This document shows, one piece after another, positions 50,401 to 62,400 of a DNA stretch of 64,000 nucleotides (positions within the stretch are counted from its first letter, which is position 1; each line of letters opens with the position of its first letter). The translations under genes and the position numbers were made by a program. Source of the DNA: Linyphia triangularis (taxonomy: Eukaryota; Arthropoda; Arachnida; Araneae; Linyphiidae); NCBI GenBank assembly GCA_963978545.1, contig OZ021724.1, positions 95,649,792-95,713,791 on the forward strand, read 5' to 3'. The notes below the pieces were generated by a model. That model worked only from the letters and a program-made list of their open reading frames with translations, was not told the origin of the DNA and ran no database searches.

Positions 50401-53400
50401 ATGCTTTAAGTGTGAGACAGAGCTCACATAATCCTTCTATAAAGAACATAAAGAAAATTAATGTTTCTAAAATATTAAGAGTAGGCTGAAGAACTAATAT
50501 TATTTAAGCTACAGTGTCTGGGACTCAAAATTTTTAAAACTCTAAAAAAAATAATTTATTATTGTAAAAAATAATACAAATATTTTTAAACAAAATTGCA
50601 TAAAAATTTTGTTTCTATCTTTAGTGGAACTTGAAATATTTAGCTTTTTGTTACGTGATAACTGTATCTCAGACATGCTATCTTGAAACTTAGAAACTGT
50701 TTTTCTCGGTGATGGCTTTTTATTCCTTTTTTTAGTTTAAATTGATATAACTTAAAAACAACTTGTTATAAATCTATAACACTTTCCAGTTATTTTTCAC
50801 ACATATTTCTTTAATTCGTCTTCATGAATAATGTTTTTTCATTTAACTTTTTTTAAAAATAGTTTTTGGAGCTTAGCATACTATGGATTTTACACAGTTC
50901 TTGAATCACATATTTGTTTTAATTTTTTCTAATTACTTAATACAACAATAAGGAAGAATTTTTTTTTATATGAATTATAAGAAGTAATTTTAAGCAAAAA
51001 TGAAGTGATTTTTTAAAAAAGTTTTTTTAGATATATTAAATTTAGGAAACATCAAAATTTTGAAGTTTTTTATTTAAAAAAAAATATTTTTTAAATTTGA
51101 AAATTTAAAATAGTTTTTTAAGTTTCAAAGCATCATACATTACCGCATAAAAAATTTCAGAAAAATAATTCTAAAAATAAAGATTTTAGAATTTTGAGTC
51201 CCAGATCCTTTTAAGCTAACATATGGATGATTTGTTTTGGAGGTAGTTTGTAAGATATTTATTTTAACCTAACACATTAACCCTTTACTTAATGATGGAA
51301 CTTAGGAAGTCCTGTTACTTTTCTCAGTCCTGTTACTTAACGAATTTAAACGCTTCCCATTGGGACTTTGGAATCAACTTCTATGAAGTTCGTTCCTCAA
51401 TTGTTGAATGGTAGTACAAGCTTATTTCTCTTTGGAAGATTACTCGAGACAAGTTTTTAAGACGATACAAGGCCGAGATGGATGACTACAAGATTGAAAA
51501 TTGCCCATGTAGTTGCATATATAAAATAATTATTTGCTTTGCATTTCGGTAAGTTATAATTTTTGGTTATTAGTATTAATTATATATAATGTAAAATTTT
51601 AAGTGTTATGAACTTGGAGTCCATATTACAAACTATATACTATTTCATGGTTGGGACTTTCTCCAGTCCCGTGAGGTCATGTGTGTGGCAATATGTTTTG
51701 AGGTTAGGTAATGTATGCAGTCTGTATTTTGATACACTATGGTATGAATCACATTTTTACATTGCAGTACACTTATTTATCGAATCTGAATGTTTCAGAG
51801 TATACCATTCTACAATTTTTTTTATATAATAGCATTGTGGGGAAAGTTGAGTCAAGACTGTATTCAAAGTGTTCAGAATGTAACATATTTCAGGGGGGTG
51901 TAAATGAGAACAAAAAAATTTTTTTTTTTTTTTTTAATACCATAAGAAATATATAATTGATCTGCTTCTGAATATAAGATAATGTAATAAATAAATTAAT
52001 ATTGACTAAGTTTTTCTCCATTTTATATATTTTTAAATTATACATATAATCATTTGATAAAATTATTGTTCAACTTTTTGTGTATGTCAAATTACTGTTA
52101 AAATTTTAAATATTACCAAATAGTATAGTTCTAGTATCACAAAAATAGTGTTTCCATAAGGTCCGGTTGGGACTTTGAAGTCCCATATTGTTTTCTATGT
52201 AATTAATGATTTTGATAATGACTTATAATCAAAATTGTGAAATAGGGTGTTTACTTGCACCTAAAATAAGTATTTAAAAAAGTCACACAAATTTTAAAAA
52301 CATTTAAGAAATTTAATAAATAAACGATTAAGAGAACTAAACTAAATTGATACATGATGTAAAATTACAGCTTAAAAGTTGTCACAAACAAAAGCAAAAA
52401 TCATAATGAACTAAAATACATAACTTACAAAAAGTGTGACATCGAAAATTTTCATAACATTTCTTTAAATGCCCAACATAGTCAACAAAGCGACATCTAA
52501 TAAAAAAGGGTAGAAAGAATTGAAAGAAAATAACTCACTTCTTGGAAAGACAAATCAGCTTGCTTCCTGTGCCTCCAAAATGCAGTGTAGTTGTTAGAAT
52601 CTTTTTTCAGCACAGGTTCCCCATAAACAAACAGTTTCAGTAAACAAGCAGCAATGAAAAGCAGGTTTAAAATCCAAGTAACAGCACTGGATAACAAGTA
52701 TTTAGTCCATCTCCCTGAAACATCAAAATGCTCATTTTATTTAAAACCAAAAAAACTTAGAAAAATTAAATGATAACAGATTGCAGCACAAGATTCAAAA
52801 TTAAGTAGAATTTTTTTTAAGCTACTGACTAATGTGACACATGCCAATTCTAAAAATTAAAAAATCTTGATGGTGTTTGTCTGCTCAAATGTATACCCTT
52901 CCCATTCATACTAGTAGTTGTAACTTTTATAAGGCAGAAAATAATTTTACTGAACTTGGATTATTAGGGACCAATCAGGTTATAACAAAAAATCAGGTAC
53001 GTACATAGGCCTGGAAGCTCAAAATTTACGATTTTAATCTTCTAACAAGTTAACAATAATTGCCATGGCAATAGTTGACAAAAATAATTTACAACAATGG
53101 TAAAATGCTAAATATTCAGTTGTGACTTCCTTTTGGCAAAATTTTATTTTCAAACTTTCTTAAAAATCTTTCATTTGTTTACCTTAAAAGGAAGTCCTAG
53201 AAAGGATCATTACCTATACTCGCAATGTTACAAACTTCTAGCCCAGTGTGTTTAGAAACTATTACGTATAAAACCTTGATATTTGGCGAGTAAGTACAAA
53301 ACGGATCACTTGATGAATGACATAAAATAAAAACTCAAAAATAGAGTCTAATATATTTTATTTTATATTTGAAATCCTTATATCATTGCATATGCAGTAG

Positions 53401-56400
53401 CTCCCCCTGGTTTTGCCATCTACTATTTTAATTTTCATTTATAATACAGACATTAAATGAAAAAATTTATGTCATTTCATTAAGTGACCATTTTCGTACC
53501 CACTTACCAAATTTCAAGGTTTTATACCAAGTAGTTTCTAAATGCACTTGGTTAGAAGATTGTACAGGGTGGCCACAAAATTCAGGAAAAAAAGTTACCT
53601 GATTTCCCTGAGATTTTTAAAAAATTTCCTGATTTTAGGACTAACTTTTTTTCAAATTTCCCCAATTTTCTTAAGTTTTCCAAATGTCTAGACATCCTGA
53701 TAAAATAGAACATGTATGCTAGAGATAATATGCAAATTTTTCAAAAATAGTTTTGCTGGTAATGAAAAGTTTAAATTATTTCGTAACATTAAACTTCTAA
53801 TGGCTTACCACCACAAATCTCTGGGTAAATAGCGCCAAAATATGGATGAACGATATATATTTAAACGATACAAAATTTCCCTGATTTTCATGAAATTTAA
53901 AAAAGTTCCCTGACATTTCCCTGATTTTTTCCAGAATCAGAAAGCTCACTGACTTTTCCCTGATTTCCAGGTTCTGTGGCCACTCTGTTGTAGCAAAGTG
54001 AGTCTAGGGGATGATCCTTACTAGGACTTCCTCTTAACTTTAACATTAAAATAACAATAAGCTTATAAATAGAAAGGTATTTTACACGGAAAGGTACGTT
54101 GAAATGTTTTAAAACAGTGTCTGTCCAATTTTAAAAACATTCTTATTTCATATTCATATAATGGAGGCTTATCACTAACAGCTCCAGACCATTGAAAAAA
54201 TAAAAAAAATAGCTAATCTAAAGGTTATTTTATAAAAAAAAATACTGCAGTGACGTGCTTCTAAAAACATGAAAATAGTAAAACTAATATAATTGAAACA
54301 ACAAAAATAATATAATTAAATTGTAAGTAATATAATCAAATAAGTAAAGCATAACAAAAGTTAAAAACTTTATCAAAAGCAACATACTCATTAATGCATA
54401 CAATAAGTTGAAATTTTTTAGAAACACTGTCAATGCAATCAATTTTGGGAAAAGTCATTATAAAGCAATGCTCACAATCGAGCAATAATTACTCGCAATA
54501 ACTGTGTGTTACACAGAACATAAAAACTAAGAAAAGTTAGTAGTTTTCTAGCTGCAAGCAACATTGTTGTTGCATGAAAGCTGATTTAAGACCATACTTA
54601 TAGAAGAGAAGCAACTTGTGCCGCAAAGTTTGCATACTAGAGTGAATTCAATGTGTTTGTAAAAACACTATCAGACACAATAATTTTAAGATTAATCAAG
54701 TGCATGTAAGACTACTTGGTTGCAATTTTTATAATTTTCTTTTATGGAATTTTTTTTTTAAATAGTTCTCCCTCAATACATTAAGTACATTTTTACATTA
54801 TTCGATTCATTTCAGAAAATGCATATTTTTATGTTATGGATTTTTGAGTCATTTAAAATTGAAGATTATTCTGCAAGGTCAAATTAAATGGTCTTCCAAT
54901 ATTCATTATAAAAAAAAACTTAAGATTAACAGCCTTGCAATTTAAATAAGATTAACTTATACTACAAGGGAAGAACAATCCTCTGATACAGCCCAGCTCT
55001 CCTAATTGTATTGTAGATATAAAAAACAACATTCACAAGCTTGCATTACAATACTATATTTGTATTTTATAAATTAACTTAAAAAAATTAAATCCCTGCA
55101 GTGCAGCAAAACCCAACCAAACCCAAAGCAAATTACCTTCCACAGCAATATCATCCGCCTTTATAGACCTCCCTGTATATTTCTCCGGCTCAGAAGCCGT
55201 CTGCAATCCGGTCTTAAGCATGAATGAAACAGGGTTGCATACCACAAACACACACATGAACATGCACATGAGCAGCCGTGTGTGGTCCAGCATGCCCCGG
55301 CTAGAGAAACTGCTGTCGCTGCTGTCTTCCTGGCTATCTACTACAATGCTGTAAGGAACTGTCTGGGACTCGTTGAAAAGGGGAGGGGAGTCCTGGTCAG
55401 AGTAGTACATGTCGTTGATGCTCGGGCTCCGCTCCGGGGAGCTGATGTCGGAGCGAGGGGGAGTGCTGTCTGGGAGCATGGGTGCGACAGCAGGTTTCTT
55501 GTCCAGGAGGTCTTCGAGACCTGAGAGAAAATTATTCTGAGGCATTAATAAGTGTTAATTTATGTTTGAGTTTTGATAAAATAGTTCATTTCTGTTTATA
55601 CCTCAGACGTAGATAAAACTATTACAAATGCCTTTCTTTTAAAGTTATGATTAAGATATTATGAAAGATTATTTTATTACACAAGAACACAAGAAATAAT
55701 TAAGAAGCGTTAGGTTATGATCAAGTTCTTGATGAAAGCATGTCCTGAACAGCTGAGACTGAAAATTAGACAATGCTGTTTCAAATACATACTTGGTATT
55801 TATTGTGTAAAACACCAATAACTGTCTTTTTTACGATTAGTTCAACAGTCGTTACAAAATAGAATTTTAAATTGGTGAACAAAGAATTAAAGACACATAA
55901 AATCAATTAAGGAAGTTATTAATTTTGTACATACGTTGCTTTTGAGATGCCATCTTCAGAGCAAGATTTTCATTCCTCAGTTTTTCATTTGCATTTTTTA
56001 GAAACCTAATGTAATCGATGGCTTTTCGCAAAACAGCAGACTTATTCAACTGAAAACAAATAATGAATTTTAGGCATTTTAAAGTAAAAAATTATTTGCT
56101 TCCAAAATTCTAGGTAAATTTTTATAAAACATAACATTTTAATTACTATTTATATTCAATTATATTAACAGCTAAGTATAATTTTGACAATTGATAAAAA
56201 TAATTTTTTTTATGTGATGAATCTTTCCAAATAAGAAATTACACTCAAAGGCTACAATTAATACATTTGCTACGAATATCATTTTATAAAGTTCCAGTTC
56301 TTGATAACAGCAACAAATATTACCTTCGCCTCAGCACCAACTATCATATTCTTTAGCTCAATAATTTTATCATTAATACTGCTCCTGTAGCGCCTCTCAA

Positions 56401-59400
56401 TAGCATTATGCGCATTCTTTTTTTCACCTTTGATAATAGGTTGCTTAGATGATATCCTGAAAAACAATAGTTAGATTGTTAAGAGTAGTGAATAGTAAGA
56501 TCAATAATGAAAATAGGGATATTGTCCTGTATGCAGGGATATTGTTCAAATGAAGAAACAAAAACATTCAAACAGTACAATGCCTTTTTAGAACACTAAA
56601 ATAGACAAATTCGAAGCAAAGCGTCATAGTTTTGAAGCTGTCAAACATCCACATTAAAATAATTGCAGTTATTTAATCAGATATCTATTTCAAAGCATAG
56701 CTTTTAATTTTATAGAACAGTTTAGTATAATATCTCCTGTAATGACATGAGCACTGACAGAAATACTTACAGGAGTGGGGGAAGAGCAGAGAATACACAA
56801 GGGAGTAAAATGTGACAAAAGTCTGAGTTCAAACCTTAAATTTTTTTACATTGAACTTTTTTAATGAAATGACAATTAAAAGCTATTTATTAATTTTCTG
56901 TTCAAATGAATATTTTAAAGCCTGTGTTATATTAATTTATTTCTGTAAATTAGGTTACTTCATTTAATTTTTCTGTAATTTTCAAAAGAGAAGGGTTGCA
57001 AGTGCACCCATGATTATTGCTGCAAACATTTTGTGTATCCATTTAATGATATTTAATTTCAGTTTATCATCCAAATTTATTTGCTTTAAAAATGGAAAAC
57101 AGGAACAGTTCTGAAGCAATTCGTCAGAAAACAAATGCTTTGGAGCAGAAATTAGGAAATAGCTTTAGTTCCCGATTTCTGCTCTAAAGTACTTATTTTT
57201 AGTCAGTTTGGAGCAGGGCAACATCAATATGTATAATAAATACAGACAATAAACAATATGGATTATGACCAGTTAAGCTCGCTTCTATTCACGTTTCTGT
57301 TGGTGTACATTAGGTTCCTCAAGCATATACAATTTGGTGACATTCAAAGACTGAGACAAAGATTGACAACATGCGATTAGAAGCAAAAAATCCTAGAATG
57401 TGAAAAGTTTGAAGCTTAAAAATATATTTAGGTTTCAATAAACAAGTTATAACATTCTAAAAGGTATTTTGGAATCCCTTTTTTAGCCAATGAATAGACA
57501 TGAAATTATAACTGAAGCAGCAATATAAAAGTAGACTTATGCGAAGATGACCGATAGAGACAAAAATTAGATCAAGGTAGGTGTTCTCTACTGGTAAAGT
57601 TACTATATTAAGTCTACGAGACATTAGCTTCAGAAGATAAATTAACACAGAATTGGATAAAATTAACAGCATTATTCTCACTCAGTATAAACAATTACTT
57701 ATTAGGATAATCATAATTTTGTGTACACAAAAATTAAACGCACATATTCTTTTGAAATGCCTTACTTGATAAACAATCTTTAATCTATGGACACTAACTT
57801 TCTCTAAAAAGCACTTCATACAAGTTGATTTTTCTTTAAAAAATATAAACCTCTCAACTTTTGAACACTAAAACTATTATCAGCTTGAACAAGACACTCC
57901 TTAATCACAGGAAATCATTAGATTGGAACATCTCATGTGAAATAGGTTAAAATCAGATGTTCATTAAGCTCACAACTTACTGAAATTATTAGAAGATACC
58001 ATAAAGGTTAATTTAATGAAAGACAAACGGATACTTACATTTGCCTGCTCATCGGGATTTTATCGGCATCAAGAAAGACTGGTATACCGGTGGTGAGTAT
58101 AGTGCCATTTTGAGCAGTGACGACAGTTTGGATGGGAGAAGAGGGGACAGACGCAATACCTTGGTTGCTTGGAGAAGTGGTAACAGTAACAATGGGTTGT
58201 GCAGTGGTGTAAGTGACGATTTTGTTCTCATTGACTTTATTCAATATCTGTGCTTGAAGCAAGAGCTGAAAAAGATAAGAATTAAAAACTTAAATATTAC
58301 AAAAACTTGTCTTTCAATTATTCAAACTAATGAGATATGAAATTTATATACAGGGTGGTCAAAAAGAAACATTGCCGATACATGGACCTCTAGCAGCCGT
58401 TACATTCAACAGATTCAAATGATATTTCAGGTATAGTTATTCAGAGGTACGAGCTCGAGATTTTGTGAATGGCAACAAAATAGCATTCACGGTTACTGTT
58501 ATAGTTACAAAACTCGAAATTTTCTAACGGAAACATCCATTTCTTCCTATCGCAAAATGCTCAGAGCATGCGAAAACCCTAAAGACTGTATGAATGTTAT
58601 GTGTATCACAAAAATGGACGCGTTATGCCCGCACAAAAAGCAGCTCAGTATTCAGTGTAGAAAGCCGATAAAATTGCTTTTTGATCGCAGCCATGTGAAC
58701 TTTGACCTCTGCTATATGCAAATTTCCATCATGCGCCTCGATCATTTTTCGTTGGCTGTTTGAAGAGCTGTTTTTTTTGTGTGTGCATAACGATTCCGTT
58801 TTTGTGATACACATACCGTTCCAATTCTCTTTAGTGTTTTTGCATTCGTAAAATATTTTGCGACAGGAAAAAGTAGGTGTTGCTATTTGAAAATTTCGAG
58901 TTTCTGTAATTATAATCGATAGTTCTGTTAACCGATAGTGCCATTTTTTGCCATTCACAGAATCTCTAGCTCATACCTCTGAATAACTATACTTTAAATC
59001 TTATCTCAATCTGTTGAACAGAACGATTATTTTTACTTGCAAAACCCAATATGAGAAAAAAACATATTAAAGCTGTTCACATTTTTCTCAACAAACAAAA
59101 TACAAATAAGATTTTCGGTAGTCTTCCATTTAGCTGGGTACCAAATGGCGAAATTATTACCAAGCATAAATGTCCTATGGTTTATTATAGGAATTATAAA
59201 TGATTTATTGGTTACTAGTTTGGAAGAGTTAGGTCTGCAATTATCTGGTACACAGCTAACAGAAAAGTAGGTACCTATCAGATCAGTAACCTATCCAATT
59301 TTCTTATAGTGTACAAAGTGGGATGTGGGTTTACGTGTCACACTAATCATTTAAATTAAAAAGTATCAGGTTGTTAAAAGTGAACTTAATGTCAATTAAT

Positions 59401-62400
59401 TGGAATATAAATACTTAATGTAAGCAAACACAAATACTAAATAATTAATCAAAGACTTACTTCCTGTACTTTCTGCGATGGCATCTGATTCAACTGCAGC
59501 AAAATCTGCTTCTCCTTTTCCTGCTCGTTTTTTAACAATCGAATCAAGCTGTCCGTCAATCCGGGATCGTTCGAAGGCAGAATCCTCTTCCGTTGTGGCG
59601 CAGGATGAACGACCAACTTTCTCACAGGCTGAGGCGCAATTGCAGGCTGCGTATTCGTAGCCACCGCATACGGTATGAAGTTGATAGACGTCGTCAGAGG
59701 CAATGCCTCGGTATGGATGATCTGGGGTTCAAACTTCACTTGAATGTTTTCGACCGGTTGAGGCTTCAGGACAGAGTTGAGGTTTTGGTTAAGGATGGAC
59801 ACATTGTTCAGGGCAGATGTGTCCAAGTTCAGGACTGGTGGTGGTGAGCTATAAAGTTTTGTGTCTTCTTGGAGAACATTCTGATCAACAGGTCCCAGAC
59901 TCTCAAAGAGAAGGTCACTCATTAGATCTTGGTGGATGTCGTCGATCTTTGAGTTGCTGGATAGGTTTGAAGGATCTAGCAACATGTCTGAGTTCAACAG
60001 CAAGTCCATGTCCCCATTTTCTGGGTACATGAAATTCAGCATATCTGAAATGTAATTCATCAATATTAGGTAAAAAAACGTCTTTCATATTATTATTATT
60101 ATCACAGGTGCAAAATTTAGTTTAATGTTTCCGAAATGGTTACCAGAGAATTTTAGATGCTGATGAATGCTCATCTAATTTTCTACTAGCATTAACTTGA
60201 CATCAAAACTCAAAATCGTGAAACAATGCTGGTCAATTCCATGAAAATGCGACAAAGACATCATTTTTTAAATTATCACTAAATTAATGTTTTTTTGTTC
60301 CAGTTCTTAGAAAATAAGTCAAATTGTATGAAAATAATAAGATATAATAAGAAAATCGTATGAATAATTTTTTTATAGTTAATTACTCTAGGATTTACTT
60401 TAAAACCGAAAATCTGTTATTTTTACCTCTAGTTTAATGACCATTGAAGCACTTAAATACCACATAGATTTTTGAAACAAACATATTTTTTAAAAGAATG
60501 GTTCACTTTATGCTTAAAAACAACAAAATTTTTACTTAAAACTTCTTAATAATTTTGCTATTCCCCCCAAACTTGATATTAGTCTTCATGTCATGTCTGT
60601 CACAAAAAACTTGGATTTTTTTATTTTAAACAAAATCCACTTAATAAAAAATATTAACACTTTATTTTCTCTTTTTATAGATCAAAACAAACAGTTCATA
60701 AAAAATTTGAAAAATAAATTTAAAATTTGAGCAAAATATAGAATATTAAATTTTGTCATGTCTGTCACATTTGTCATGTCTGTCACACCAGTCATGTCTG
60801 TCGCAATTAATTTTTCAAGCAACTTAGCCTTAATTTTTTACTTTGAAAGTTGTTATTATTATTATTTAACTTAGTATTGATGTCAATAGTATTTCTTTAC
60901 AACTCAATTAAAAAAAAGCTCAGAAAATCAGAGGATGGATCTGCAGTTCGCAACATAAAAAGAGGGAATTTTAAATGATGTATTAAACTTGATGGAAAAA
61001 CAGCTTATATACTTTTTGTGCCACTTGTATATAAAACATACACAATCTAATGTGTTTACCAATTTATTAAGAAATCTGTTACATGGAAAACTTGTGATAC
61101 AAACTAATTTCAGTGAAAACTATTCTCATATTTATCAGGATGAAATTCAGTTTGCTCATTGGCCAGAATGCTTCCTCTACTATATCCACTACAATGGTAT
61201 ATTATTGTGATAGTGACTCTGTCACTGTTTCTCAGAGTCATGTGTAATTATATCTGATTATGGTAATCATGACAAATATTCTGTTATTGTATTTAACAAT
61301 TTAGTCATCAAAAAATTCATGAAAGGTCACTTAGAATTTAAAGTGCAAGTGATTGAATTCCAATCGGATGGAACATTTCAACCCTTTAAACAAAAATATG
61401 CAATATTTTCAATGATACAAAGTAAGCTCCCAACAGTCTGGCATTTTTTATCCACCTCACATGGCAAAGGATGCGTTGATAGTATAGGTGGGGCTATTAA
61501 GCGTCAAATCAGAGATGCTACTCGAAGCAGAAGTCTAGATTCTAAAACACCATGTAAGTTTGCTGAAGCTGCAATGAAAATTTGTCCTAGAATCAATGGT
61601 ATGAACCATAAGAAAAGTATAAAGATTGATAGCAAAACTTGATCTGACATGGCAAGAAATCAAAACAATGCCTGGAACAAGAAATCTAAAGGAAACCGTT
61701 GTTTCCGATCACGTGCACCTGGCGTAATATTTTATAGCCCCACTTCAAATGTAAAAAAGGTACTCTTTTAAATTTCAATACTGGTGAATGACCTATTGGA
61801 AAATGCAACTGTTCACAATTTGCAATGTGGCCAATGGATGAACCCACAATACAATAATGAGGTTTTTTGAGATTTTGATGGAATAACATCAAATAACACA
61901 ATCACACAGAACCAGTACAAAATAAAATGCTTTGTACCAAATAAAATTAAAGGTATGTTTAAATTTGAACCAGAAGTTCATGTTGCCTGGCATGAGAAAG
62001 AGCAAATGTGGCAGCTCCCACACTAGTCAATTCCAAGGGATTTTAAATATTTTTTATAATTTATTTTGTGAGTCATATAACATAATATATTAATGTTATA
62101 TCATATTGTAATCTTCAAGTCATGATAAAAAATAAAGAAAATTATATTTAAGAAAAAAATACTTAACTTCATAGAAAATTGTACACGTGTCATGTCTGTC
62201 ACAAAACCTTGTCATGTCTGTCACGCTGATAAATATTTTATAATATTTTACTATTTAAAAATTTCTTAACATTTTTCTTTCTGCATGACATATCCAAGTC
62301 TTATTTTGATCCCTAAACAATTTTAGATTTGACTAGCATACCAATTAAGAGCAAATGGTAATAATATATGGTCACTCAAAATCTATGTCTCAATTTTGTC

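Noticed and set aside
55282..55524. Plus-strand ORF over SREBP exon 6
   Set aside because: Shadow of the GC-richer SREBP coding exon on the other strand; no independent support. The same holds for the plus-strand ORFs at 59478-60032 and 41470-41699.
60754..60804. Coding repeat (VTDMT-type peptide on the minus strand)
   Set aside because: Spacing of 18 and 19 bp breaks the frame, and the copies beyond are hundreds of bases away.
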